Source: BOKV01 sp049289295
GTDB taxonomy: Bacteria > Pseudomonadota > Alphaproteobacteria > Rhizobiales > Rhizobiaceae
NCBI GenBank assembly: GCA_049289295.1
Contig: JBATLL010000071.1
Location: 1-51,362, forward strand
Direction: 5' to 3'
DNA length: 51,362 nucleotides
The position numbers were made by a program, and so were the translations under genes. The notes beneath the pieces were generated by a model that did not search any database, was not told where the DNA came from, and was given only the letters and a program-made list of their open reading frames with translations. Each line of letters begins with the position of its first letter. Positions within the stretch are counted from its first letter, which is position 1. This document shows positions 42,107-51,267 of this stretch, in pieces.

Positions 42107-45046
42107 ATGACGCATCTGCGCCGCAACATCTGGGGAACGGGTCTGGCCCGCTGGAGACGAAAGTCTCCGGTGGCGCTGGCGCTTGCCGTTCTCCTGATAG
42201 TGGCGCAGGTGCAAACCAGCCTGGCGGCGATTACCAACCAGGCAATCGCCAACGGCACCTATCTGGCCAATCCGGTCGTGTCGACACCGTCTGCCGTCTC
42301 GGTTCCGGTTGCCGCCGGTTCTGCGGCGATGACCCTGAACAAGTCCGGTGTGCTGAATGATGACGATGGTACGCCGGGATTGTCTGCCGGTGACTCCATT
42401 GACTGGACGATAACTATCGAGAATTCGGGAATGCTGTCGCTGACCGGAATTTCGATCAGTGACCCACTGGCCACGATGACCTACCAAGGTGGAGACACCG
42501 ATAACGATACTATCCTCGATGTCGATGAGACCTGGACCTATACCGGCAGTTCCACCGTTGCCCAGACTGATCTGGACACGAATGGCGGCGGCGATGGCGA
42601 CATCGACAACAGCTTCACCGTGAACAGCGATCAATTGCCCGTCCAGAACGGTTCGGGGGCAGTGGCAATCACGCCATCTGCGCAAATGGAGATCGACAAG
42701 AGCGTGTCGGCGACGGCCCAGCCGTTCCCCGGCATTCATGATGTTTCCTACACGCTGGCCGTGACCAACACCGGGAACGTCACGCTTACCAATATTCGCG
42801 TAACCGACGATCTGGCTGGGGTATTTTCTCCGGCAACCATTGTTTCAGGCCCCTCGCTTGGTCTGGTCGGCTTCTCGGGAACCGGTTCGGCCAACGGCAG
42901 CTATGATGGGGCGGGCGATCCGCAGATGCTCAGCGGCGACGTGCAGCTTGCGCCGGGCCAGACCGGTAATATCGTCGTTTCGTTGCGGGTCGATGCCGGG
43001 GTCGGCTCCTTCACTGCGCTGAACACGGCGCAGGGCAGCAGCAGCCAGATCGCTGGCCCGGTTCCATCGGACGATCCGGCTGTCACGCCAGGCGATTCCA
43101 ATGACCAGAATCCGACGCCATTCACCAACAATGATGGTGATGGAGACGGTTCACCAGACGCGATTGAATCGACCGTGGGCGACCGTGATGGCGATGGTAT
43201 CAGCGATGCCAGCGACTATGATCCAACGGGCGTGTTCTACTGCGAAGCAGATGGCCGTCTGCTCTCCGGCGGCCTGATTACAGTCGAGAACCTGACGGGC
43301 GGCGGATCACAGACCGGCATCGGCACAAGCAATTCGATCACGATCGTCAGGGACGGAAGCGATGGAAACTACCAGTTCCATGTCTCCGCGCCGGGCGACT
43401 ATCGACTGTCCTATTCACTGCCACCCGGCGGGGTCGCCAGCACGACACGCCTGCCGGGAGCGCCTCTGGATATCACCAGCTTGCTGCCGGCTGATCCGGC
43501 AGTGCTGGGATCGGGAGAGATCGGAAGCACCGGCTATCTCGCGGACTTTACCGCCGGGGCCAATCCGTTCCATCTGGAGTTCTCGATAGAGGCCGGGGAC
43601 CCGACGCTGTTTGCCAACAATATTCCGTTGCAGTTCTGCGGTTCGCCGCAACTGACGGCAGCCAAGAGCATTGCGTCCGGGCCAACCCTGCAGGGCGATG
43701 GCAGGTCGCTGATCACCTATTCGATTACTGCGACCAGTTCAGGTGACGAGCGTGTGGACGAGGTGCAGATTGCCGATGATCTGGCCAATGTCTTTGGAGC
43801 GGGCAACTATCAACTCCAGTCGGTTGCAATCACGGCTTCGCCAGTCGGATTTGGCGCAGCGATCAATCCATTCTTCGATGGCGATGGAAACAACGCGCTG
43901 CTGACGAGCGGTGGCGATCTGCTGCCGGGCGAGAGTGTAAGCGTCGAAGTGAGCCTGCTGGTCGATGTGGCCAGCGGTACCTACACCAATTCCGTGACGG
44001 CGTCCGGCATCTCACCTCTCGATTCCAGCCCGATACCTACTGCGACCGCCAATGTTGGTGCCCTGGTGGTCCAGCCAGCCGGGAGCGGGGATATCTTCGT
44101 GTCCAAGGTGGCAGGCAAGACCAGCGCAAGGCTTGGTGAAACCATCGGTTACACGATCACGATCAACAACAACCTGACCACGGCCTATACGGGCGTCGAT
44201 TATGTCGACCAGATGCCTGCCGGCTTCACCTATGTGGCTGGTTCAGCTGTGGTTGCGGGCATTCCGCTGGAACCGGTTCGCAACGGAAATGAACTGGTCT
44301 GGCCGCTGCAAACGCTGCCTGCGGCAGGGACTGTGACAATCACCTTCAACCTGCTTGTGGGAGCGGCCGCGCAAGGATCGGAGTTCGTCAATTACGCGTT
44401 GGTTCGCCAAGGCGGTGCCCAGACGCTGCTCTCCAACATCGCGAAGGCAACGGTCAGGCGCGAAACCGAGCCGGTGTTCGATTGCAGCGAAGTCATCGGC
44501 AAGGTCTTTGATGACAAGAACCGCGATGGCTATCTGCAGGATGAGGAAACCGGTATTCCGGGGGTCAGGATCGCAACTGTTCGCGGGCTGCTGATCACCA
44601 GTGATGCCGAGGGCAGGTTCCATGTCACCTGCGCAATGATCCCGGATGAGGACATCGGCTCCAACTTCGAAATGAAGCTCGACGAGCGCACGCTGCCCGA
44701 TGGCTATCGCATCACGACCGAAAATCCGCGGGTCATCCGACTGACCAGGGGCAAGCTGTCCAAGCTGAATTTCGGCGCGGCGCAGGCACGCATTGTCCGC
44801 CTCGATCTCACGGAGGCCTCGTTCGAGCCGGGCAGCGTGTCCCTGAGGCCTGCCGCACTCAATTCGATCGCCGGGTTGCTTAACGTTCTGGATCAGGAAG
44901 TTTCAGTGCTTCAAATATTCCTTACCGGCGACCAGAGCACGCTGTCGGGCGACCGACTTCGTGCAACTCGCCAGCTGATTGACGGCGCGTGGAAGGCAAG
45001 GAGACGAAGCTACGATCTGACAATTGAAACTGCAGGGGTCCGGTAG
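42107..45046 (+). CDS. Large secreted DUF11-type protein with SdrD-B-like and OmpA-like C-terminal regions (candidate fibre base)
   Basis: This 979-residue protein has a signal peptide ending near 'SLA40'. It starts with the donor-like segment 'AITNQAIANGTYLANP...SVSVPV' (41-68). Several DUF11-like repeats follow, with an intact internal junction 'TVAQTDLDTNGGGDGDIDNS'. Residues about 340-375 are calcium-type Asp-rich repeats ('DGDGDGSPDAIE', 'DRDGDGISDASDYDP'). Residues about 793-890 are a SdrD-B/Cna-B-like domain ('VIGKVFDDKNRDGYLQDEE'). The last 80 residues resemble a degenerate OmpA C-terminal domain ('FEPGSVSLRPAALNSIAGLL', 'LSGDRLRATRQLI'). It has no truncated C-terminal repeat, so it can donate but not accept. 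This suits a base that holds the fibre to the envelope. The reading frame overlaps the start of the next open frame, whose likely ATG is at 45111. Confidence 0.88.
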   Translation: MTHLRRNIWGTGLARWRRKSPVALALAVLLIVAQVQTSLAAITNQAIANGTYLANPVVSTPSAVSVPVAAGSAAMTLNKSGVLNDDDGTPGLSAGDSIDWTITIENSGMLSLTGISISDPLATMTYQGGDTDNDTILDVDETWTYTGSSTVAQTDLDTNGGGDGDIDNSFTVNSDQLPVQNGSGAVAITPSAQMEIDKSVSATAQPFPGIHDVSYTLAVTNTGNVTLTNIRVTDDLAGVFSPATIVSGPSLGLVGFSGTGSANGSYDGAGDPQMLSGDVQLAPGQTGNIVVSLRVDAGVGSFTALNTAQGSSSQIAGPVPSDDPAVTPGDSNDQNPTPFTNNDGDGDGSPDAIESTVGDRDGDGISDASDYDPTGVFYCEADGRLLSGGLITVENLTGGGSQTGIGTSNSITIVRDGSDGNYQFHVSAPGDYRLSYSLPPGGVASTTRLPGAPLDITSLLPADPAVLGSGEIGSTGYLADFTAGANPFHLEFSIEAGDPTLFANNIPLQFCGSPQLTAAKSIASGPTLQGDGRSLITYSITATSSGDERVDEVQIADDLANVFGAGNYQLQSVAITASPVGFGAAINPFFDGDGNNALLTSGGDLLPGESVSVEVSLLVDVASGTYTNSVTASGISPLDSSPIPTATANVGALVVQPAGSGDIFVSKVAGKTSARLGETIGYTITINNNLTTAYTGVDYVDQMPAGFTYVAGSAVVAGIPLEPVRNGNELVWPLQTLPAAGTVTITFNLLVGAAAQGSEFVNYALVRQGGAQTLLSNIAKATVRRETEPVFDCSEVIGKVFDDKNRDGYLQDEETGIPGVRIATVRGLLITSDAEGRFHVTCAMIPDEDIGSNFEMKLDERTLPDGYRITTENPRVIRLTRGKLSKLNFGAAQARIVRLDLTEASFEPGSVSLRPAALNSIAGLLNVLDQEVSVLQIFLTGDQSTLSGDRLRATRQLIDGAWKARRRSYDLTIETAGVR

Positions 45047-45072
45047 AGAAAAAGCGTCAATCGTACAAAACG

Positions 45073-45080
45073 TTAACCAT
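45073..45080 (+). promoter_or_regulatory. Possible CtrA half site upstream of the barrel gene
   Basis: TTAACCAT is a perfect CtrA half-site word 31 bases before the ATG at 45111. It could give the barrel gene separate control. A single half site can be chance. Confidence 0.25.
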
Positions 45081-45110
45081 AAAACAACCGAAAGGAACGA
45101 GATTAACGGC

Positions 45111-48100
45111 ATGTTTACGCATGACCGTCCGGGGGTGAAAAAAGGGTACTCCCCTCAGCGATGCGTTGTCCTGCTTGGAACGATGGTTCTGGGCGGGCTT
45201 TTTGTGCTTGCCGGGGCAAAGGACTCCAGGGCCACTTGCGCCAGTGACAAGGCCTGCTCGTCACAGCTTGAACAGCTTCTCAATGCCGAAAAGGCTGCGG
45301 AAGGCGGAGGCGGCCTGACAGGTGCTCCACAGGCCGGAGTTTCCATCACGATTGGCGAGGATGTCTTCAACGGTCCATTGCCGCCAGGGGCCGGTGTGGA
45401 CCTTTCCAATGTCGACATCAAGGTCAAGTTTGACGGACTCGATCTCCAGCGCCAACTCAACGTATCAACCGACCCGGAACTGCGTCACCCTGATCAACCG
45501 GTGCGCTTCAAGGCCAGCTGGAATTATGGATACTGGATCGAAAGGGCGGAAATCAGGATTACGCAGGCTGATCCTGGCGTGGGTGGTCCTCGCAGGCCCG
45601 TGGCCGTGATTGCGATAGATCCTGACGGTAATGCCGAATGGCAGCCCGAGCCCGAGCTTTTCAAACCGGATGAAGCGCTGAACTATGTCCTTCGCGTCTA
45701 TGACGCCAATGGACGCCATGACGAGACGCATCCGCTGTCCCTTGTCCTGGGTGGATTCAATGCTGCCAAGCCCGGATCGGCTCGTGGCGCGCCGCCGGGT
45801 GAAAGCGAGGACCGGACTGCAATTTCCAACATCGTCGTGAACGGCGGAATGATCACGGTCTATGGCGACAGGGTCCCCACCGACGGCTCGGTCAGTGTCA
45901 ATGGCCGCAATGTGCCGGTGGATGGGAACGGGCGTTTTGTGACAAGCACGATCATGCCATCGGGCGATCATGCCGTGCAGGTTCAGGTCCATGCAGGGCA
46001 GGGCGGTGATGTACTGGAGATCGAGCGGGATGTGTCGATCCCTCGCAGTGAATTCTTCTACGTGGGTCTGGCCGACATCACGGTCGGCAAGCGCTTTGGA
46101 AAAGACAGCAAGGCACTGACGCCGGCTGCGCCCGGCGAATATGACCCGGTCTACAAGAAGGGTCGTCTCGCCTTTTACCTGAAGGGCAAGGTTCAGGGGC
46201 GCTATCTCGTGACGGCCGCGCTCGATACGCGCGAGGAAGATCTCGACGAGATCTTTTCCAACATGGACGCCAAGGATCCGCGCCAGCTTCTGCGCCGTCT
46301 TGATCCCGATGATTATTACGCAGTCTATGGCGACGATTCCACCACGATTGAGGACGCGCCGACTTCCGGGAAATTCTATGTGCGCGTGGACGATGGCAAC
46401 AGTCACGTCATGTGGGGTAATTTCCGCACTTCGCTGAATGGCACAGAGCTGGTGCGATTTGATCGCACCCTTTATGGAGCGAGCGCTCAACTGCGCAGCA
46501 ATGCGACTACCAGTTCGGGTGAACCGGCAGCGGGGCTGACGGCATTTGGTGCACAGCCTGGAACATTGCCTCAGCGTGACGATTTTCTGGGCACTGGTGG
46601 GTCAGTCTATTTCCTGCGTCGCCAGGATATCTCCATCGGTTCGGAACAGGTTTATGTCGAGGAGCGGGACGCGATCACCGGTGTGGTCGTGAACCGCACG
46701 CTGCTTCGCCCCGATACGGATTATTCGTTCGATCATGTGCAAGGCATCGTCCTGCTGGCGCAGGCACTTCCTTCGCACTCTGCCAATGGTGGTGCGATCC
46801 AGTCTTCCACGCTAGGCGGCAATGAAAACCATCTGGTCGTCACCTACGAGTATACGCCCGCCAGCGGACAGATTGACGGATACAGCTACGGCGGACGGGC
46901 TTATGCCTGGATTGGCGATCATGTCCGCGTCGGGGTAACCGGCATCAATGAGGAAACCGGACCTGCAGACCAGGTTCTGCTGGGGGCGGACCTGGTTCTT
47001 CGCCATAGTGAGAAGACCTATTTCGAGTTCGAATGGGCGCGCAGCGATGGCCCCGGATTTGGCGCGGTCAAATCGACCGATGGCGGCTTCGTCTTCGACA
47101 CGAGCGGTGCGTTTCCTGCTTCAAACGGTGTTGCCGATGCCTGGCGCGCGCGCGCGGCAATTGATCTTGGCGAGGTCAGCAATGGTGCCTTGCGGGGAAC
47201 GATCGGTGGTTATGTAGAGGACCGGGAATCGGGATTTTCCGCGCCTGGGCGAAACTCCATTCTCGCAGAAAGACTGTGGGGAGCCTTTGCCGATTTCGGC
47301 GATGACGATTTGGGACGCCTGCGCCTTGGATTTGATTCAGTGACACGCGAAAATGGCGCTTCGCGGCAGGAAGGCTTCGCAGAAGCGCGCCGTCGGGTCA
47401 ACGAAACCTGGACCGTGACAACAGCAGTGCGCCAGTCCGATGTGGATGGTGATCTTGCAGGTGACGGAAATGGCAAGCGGATCGATACGGGCATGCGTAT
47501 CGAGCGCCAGGTCGATCCGACACTGAAGACCTGGATCAGCGGACAGGTAACAGTGGCGCGTGATGACGGCCGCGAGCGAAATGATCGCATCGGTATTGGT
47601 GCTGAGAAGCAGTTCACCGACAAGCTTACTGCAACGCTGGAAACTTCATATGGCACCAGTGGCCTTGGTCTGCGCGGGGGCATCGAATATGCGCCAACAG
47701 CGTCGGATCGTTACCATATCGGCTATGAGATGACGCCTGATACGACCGCTGGCGGCATGGCATCCTACAATCCGTTCATTGATGATTATGGCTCGATCGT
47801 GTTCGGCTCGACACGCAAGCTGAGCGACACGATCTCCGTCTATTCGGAAGAAAATTACGACCTGACCGGGCGTAGCCGTTCGATGACCCATACCTACGGG
47901 GTGAGCTATACGCCGGAACCTGCATGGAAACTGACCGCTGGTGTCGAGGCTGGCGAAATCCGTGATTCTGCCTCTGGTGATTTTGACCGGGTGGCAGTGT
48001 CTGCGGGCGCTGCATACAAGGACGAAGGCCTGAACGCGTCGCTTCGTCTTGAAGCGCGATTTGAAGACGGCGAGACAGGTACGACGCGGGATCGTAACAC

Positions 48101-48731
48101 CTATCTTCTACGCGGCAGCACCGGCATCGATTTTGATCGGGACTGGCGTTTCCTGGCACGTATCGATGGCGCTTTCTCCCAATCCCAGCAGGATACGATC
48201 CTGAATGGCGATTATGTGGAGAGCAGCATTGGCTTTGCATACAGGCCAGCGGAAGAAGACCGGCTCAACGCCCTGTTCAAGTACAGCTATCTCTATGACT
48301 TGCCGGGTGCGCAACAGGTCAATTCCGACAACCAGCTCAACGGCCCGCGCCAGAAGAGCCATGTGCTGTCGGCTGACTTCATCTACGATCTGACCGACAG
48401 GCTTTCCATCGGTGCCAAGTACGGAATTCGCGCCGGCCAGGTTGAATGGGTTCGTGGCTCGGGAGACTTCGAAACCAGCACGGCGCAGCTTGCCATCGCC
48501 CGCGCGGATTTCCACGTGGTCAAGCAGTGGGACATCATGGTCGAAGGCCGGGCCTTGTGGCTTTCGGAGGCCGACCAGATCAATTACGGCATGCTTGCCG
48601 GTGTCTATCGCCACATTGGCGACAGTATGAAGATCGGTGTCGGTTACAATTTCGGCCGATTCAGCGATGATCTCACGAACTTGGTGCTGGATGATGAAGG
48701 CGTGTTCGTGAACGTGATCGGCAAATTCTGA
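45111..48731 (+). CDS. Large outer-membrane beta-barrel protein (candidate fibre anchor or assembly platform)
   Basis: This 1206-residue protein has a signal segment at about residues 19-43. A long periplasmic part follows: a Cys-containing helix ('TCASDKACSSQLEQLL'), Ig-like beta domains ('VSVNGRNVPVDGNGRFV') and the region 'DPDDYYAVYGDDSTTIEDAP' to 'HVMWGNFRTSLNGTELVRF' (about 398-450). That region is typical of outer-membrane proteins encoded beside DUF11-repeat proteins in other bacteria. From about 580 onward there are many alternating amphipathic strands ending 'GVFVNVIGKF', with the terminal Phe of outer-membrane barrels. Start 45111 has AAAGGAACGA upstream; the frame is open to 45024 inside the previous gene. 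It is not recognisably an usher. Confidence 0.85.
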   Translation: MFTHDRPGVKKGYSPQRCVVLLGTMVLGGLFVLAGAKDSRATCASDKACSSQLEQLLNAEKAAEGGGGLTGAPQAGVSITIGEDVFNGPLPPGAGVDLSNVDIKVKFDGLDLQRQLNVSTDPELRHPDQPVRFKASWNYGYWIERAEIRITQADPGVGGPRRPVAVIAIDPDGNAEWQPEPELFKPDEALNYVLRVYDANGRHDETHPLSLVLGGFNAAKPGSARGAPPGESEDRTAISNIVVNGGMITVYGDRVPTDGSVSVNGRNVPVDGNGRFVTSTIMPSGDHAVQVQVHAGQGGDVLEIERDVSIPRSEFFYVGLADITVGKRFGKDSKALTPAAPGEYDPVYKKGRLAFYLKGKVQGRYLVTAALDTREEDLDEIFSNMDAKDPRQLLRRLDPDDYYAVYGDDSTTIEDAPTSGKFYVRVDDGNSHVMWGNFRTSLNGTELVRFDRTLYGASAQLRSNATTSSGEPAAGLTAFGAQPGTLPQRDDFLGTGGSVYFLRRQDISIGSEQVYVEERDAITGVVVNRTLLRPDTDYSFDHVQGIVLLAQALPSHSANGGAIQSSTLGGNENHLVVTYEYTPASGQIDGYSYGGRAYAWIGDHVRVGVTGINEETGPADQVLLGADLVLRHSEKTYFEFEWARSDGPGFGAVKSTDGGFVFDTSGAFPASNGVADAWRARAAIDLGEVSNGALRGTIGGYVEDRESGFSAPGRNSILAERLWGAFADFGDDDLGRLRLGFDSVTRENGASRQEGFAEARRRVNETWTVTTAVRQSDVDGDLAGDGNGKRIDTGMRIERQVDPTLKTWISGQVTVARDDGRERNDRIGIGAEKQFTDKLTATLETSYGTSGLGLRGGIEYAPTASDRYHIGYEMTPDTTAGGMASYNPFIDDYGSIVFGSTRKLSDTISVYSEENYDLTGRSRSMTHTYGVSYTPEPAWKLTAGVEAGEIRDSASGDFDRVAVSAGAAYKDEGLNASLRLEARFEDGETGTTRDRNTYLLRGSTGIDFDRDWRFLARIDGAFSQSQQDTILNGDYVESSIGFAYRPAEEDRLNALFKYSYLYDLPGAQQVNSDNQLNGPRQKSHVLSADFIYDLTDRLSIGAKYGIRAGQVEWVRGSGDFETSTAQLAIARADFHVVKQWDIMVEGRALWLSEADQINYGMLAGVYRHIGDSMKIGVGYNFGRFSDDLTNLVLDDEGVFVNVIGKF

Positions 48732-48847
48732 TTTCCGAAATACCGCGTCGGGCAAGGCAATCGGGGCAATTGAACTGATCCTGCGATCGTGTATTGCTCA
48801 GGGCGGTTTCCGCAGACGATGAATCCCTGCACCGTTGAAAGCGCCCA

Positions 48848-50104
48848 ATGACAAGTCCTGCCCAAGGCGAACCCGAAGAAGTCGAGCATTCTGATCGCTT
48901 TGCTGCGTTCAGGCACTCATCGTTCCAGCGTTATTGGCTTGCCCGCTTCTTTGCCACGCTGTCGGTGCAGATCGTCTCTGTTTCGGTGGGATGGCAGATC
49001 TATGACCTGACCCGGGATCCGTTCGATCTCGGCCTGGTTGGCCTGATCCAGTTTGCGCCATCCCTGCTGCTCGTGCTGGTAACGGGATCGGTGGCCGACC
49101 GATTCGGTCGACGCATGATCATGAGCATTTCGGCGCTGATGGAAGCCGGTTGTGCGCTGAGCCTGCTAATCCTGACGATGAAAGGGCTGACCTCGCCGGT
49201 TCCGGTTTTCTTCCTGCTTTTCGTCTTCGGTATCGCGCGGGCCTTCTTTGCGCCGGCCTCGTCCGCGCTTCTGGCAAATGTCGTCCCGACAAGTGAATTC
49301 GCGAATGCAGTGGCGTGGAACTCCTCCGCATGGCAGGTCGCAGCGATTGCCGGCCCCGCGATTGGCGGACTGCTTTACGGGCTTTCTGCGCAAGCTGCCT
49401 ACAGCATAGCGGGGGTTCTCATGCTGGTCGCCAGTGGCCTGAGCCTCGCGATACCCAAACCACCGCAGCATTCGGAGACCGAGCGGCCCAGTCTCCAGAC
49501 GCTGTTTGCCGGGTTTCGCTATATATACAATGAGAAGGTCGTGTTCGGCGCGATCTCGCTCGACCTGTTTGCAGTTCTTCTGGGAGGGGCCGTGGCGCTC
49601 CTTCCAGTCTATGCGCGCGATATTCTCGACCTTGGGCCGGTTGGTCTTGGAATGCTGCGTTCTGCACCCGGTATTGGCGCAGTGAGTGTCGCGCTGCTGC
49701 TATCAGGTGCGCCCATCAAGGACCATGCCGGCCTGATCATGTTCGTGTTCGTGGGCCTCTTTGGCCTGTTCACCATGGTGTTCGGGGCGTCCACCCTGCC
49801 GTGGCTGTCGATAGTGGCATTGGCACTGGCGGGCGGCGCTGACATGGTCAGCGTCTATGTGCGCGAAACACTCATACAGATCTGGACGCCGGATCGTCTC
49901 AGGGGACGGGTGAACGCCGTCAACATGGTGTTCGTCGGTGCATCGAACGAGTTGGGTGAATTCAGGGCGGGAACGATGGCGGCACTGATAGGCACCGTGC
50001 CTGCGGTGATTTTCGGAGGGGTCGGCACTGTCGGGGTTGCGGTCATCTGGGCCTACCTGTTTCCACAATTGCGCAAGGCCCGTCGGCTGGACGGGCGGGG
50101 TTGA
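48848..50104 (+). CDS. MFS transporter (EntS-like)
   Basis: This 418-residue protein has 12 predicted membrane segments and the motif 'GSVADRFGRRMIM' between TM2 and TM3. It also has 'FFAPASSALLANVVP', 'WQVAAIAGPAIGGLLYG' and 'WTPDRLRGRVNAVNMVFVGASNELGEFRAG' (region), as in the EntS/MFS_3 exporters. Substrate is unknown; relatives export siderophores or drugs. It starts 116 bases after the barrel gene and is probably an independent unit. Confidence 0.92.
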   Translation: MTSPAQGEPEEVEHSDRFAAFRHSSFQRYWLARFFATLSVQIVSVSVGWQIYDLTRDPFDLGLVGLIQFAPSLLLVLVTGSVADRFGRRMIMSISALMEAGCALSLLILTMKGLTSPVPVFFLLFVFGIARAFFAPASSALLANVVPTSEFANAVAWNSSAWQVAAIAGPAIGGLLYGLSAQAAYSIAGVLMLVASGLSLAIPKPPQHSETERPSLQTLFAGFRYIYNEKVVFGAISLDLFAVLLGGAVALLPVYARDILDLGPVGLGMLRSAPGIGAVSVALLLSGAPIKDHAGLIMFVFVGLFGLFTMVFGASTLPWLSIVALALAGGADMVSVYVRETLIQIWTPDRLRGRVNAVNMVFVGASNELGEFRAGTMAALIGTVPAVIFGGVGTVGVAVIWAYLFPQLRKARRLDGRG

Positions 50105-50214
50105 CGCCTCGATTAGTCATTGGTCTCACTTGCTACAAAATGCTGGCTTTGCCGGTACAGGCATTCTAGTTTTCCTCCAGCGAGGCAATCGATAGTCCGC
50201 TAGGAGGAGAAACC

Positions 50215-51267
50215 ATGAAGAAAAGAACATTCCTTGCCGGTGTGATCACCGCCGGTTTCGCGCTGGCTGCGCCAGGCCTTTCCGCTGTTGGCGCGCAGGC
50301 TCAGGAAGTATCGCTGAAGCTGCATCAGTTCCTGCCCGCAGGAGCGAACGTGCCCAAACATGTGCTCGAACCCTGGATGAAATCCGTCATGGATGCGTCT
50401 GGCGGGAAGATGCAGATCGAAATGTTCTCGGCAATGGCACTGGGTGGCAAGCCGCCAGAACTGATCGACCAGGTCAAGGATGGCGTTGTCGATATCGCCT
50501 GGACCGTGGTTGGCTATTCGCCAGGGCGTTTCCCGCGCACGGAAGTCTTCGAACTGCCATTCATGATGAGCAATGCCGAGGCCACTTCCAAGGCATATTG
50601 GGACCTCTTCGAAAGCGACATGAAGGACCAGGACTTCAAGGACTTCAAGATTCTTGGAGCCTGGGTTCATGGTCCTGGCGTCATCCATGCCAAAGGTGAT
50701 GGCGTGCAGAAACTCGAAGACATGAAGGGCAAGAAGCTTCGCGGACCGTCCAGAATGACCAATGCCCTGCTGAAGGAAATGGGTGCGGAGCCAATCGGTC
50801 TGCCGGTTCCTGGAATTCCGGAAGCCCTTTCCAAGGGTGTCATCGACGGAACGGTCATTCCGTGGGAAGTGACGGGTGCCCTGAAGGTGGCTGAACTGAC
50901 CAATACCCATGCGGAGTTCACAGGCGACAAGGCGCTTTACACCGTCACGTTCGTTCTGGCGATGAACAAGCAGAAGTATGACAGCCTGAGCGATGAGCAG
51001 AAGAAGTGGCTCGACGACAATTCCGGTGCTGCCTTCTCCGCCTTTGCGGGCAAGACCATGCAGGACTATGACGCGCCAAGCCGCCAGATTGCGGTTGATC
51101 GCGGCAACAAGATTGTCGAGATTTCCGGTGATGAACTGGCACGCTGGAAAACAGCGGCCAAACCTGTCGTGGACGGCTGGCTTGGTGAAATGAAGGAAAA
51201 GGGCATTGATGGCCAGGACCTTCTCGACCGGGCAAATGCGCTGATCACGAAATACACCGCCAACTGA
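50215..51267 (+). CDS. TRAP transporter solute-binding protein (DctP type)
   Basis: This 350-residue periplasmic protein has a Sec signal peptide ('MKKRTFLAGVITAGFALAAP...AQAQ', cleavage near residue 29). DctP features are 'LKLHQFLPAGANVPKHVLEPWMK', 'VKDGVVDIAWTVVGYSPGRFP', 'KLRGPSRMTNALLKEMGAEPIGLPVPGIPEALSKGVIDGTVIPWEV' (region) and 'LARWKTAAKPVVDGWL'. It differs clearly from the DctP at 17713. No permease gene is visible after it in the window. GGAGGAG precedes the ATG. Confidence 0.94.
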   Translation: MKKRTFLAGVITAGFALAAPGLSAVGAQAQEVSLKLHQFLPAGANVPKHVLEPWMKSVMDASGGKMQIEMFSAMALGGKPPELIDQVKDGVVDIAWTVVGYSPGRFPRTEVFELPFMMSNAEATSKAYWDLFESDMKDQDFKDFKILGAWVHGPGVIHAKGDGVQKLEDMKGKKLRGPSRMTNALLKEMGAEPIGLPVPGIPEALSKGVIDGTVIPWEVTGALKVAELTNTHAEFTGDKALYTVTFVLAMNKQKYDSLSDEQKKWLDDNSGAAFSAFAGKTMQDYDAPSRQIAVDRGNKIVEISGDELARWKTAAKPVVDGWLGEMKEKGIDGQDLLDRANALITKYTAN

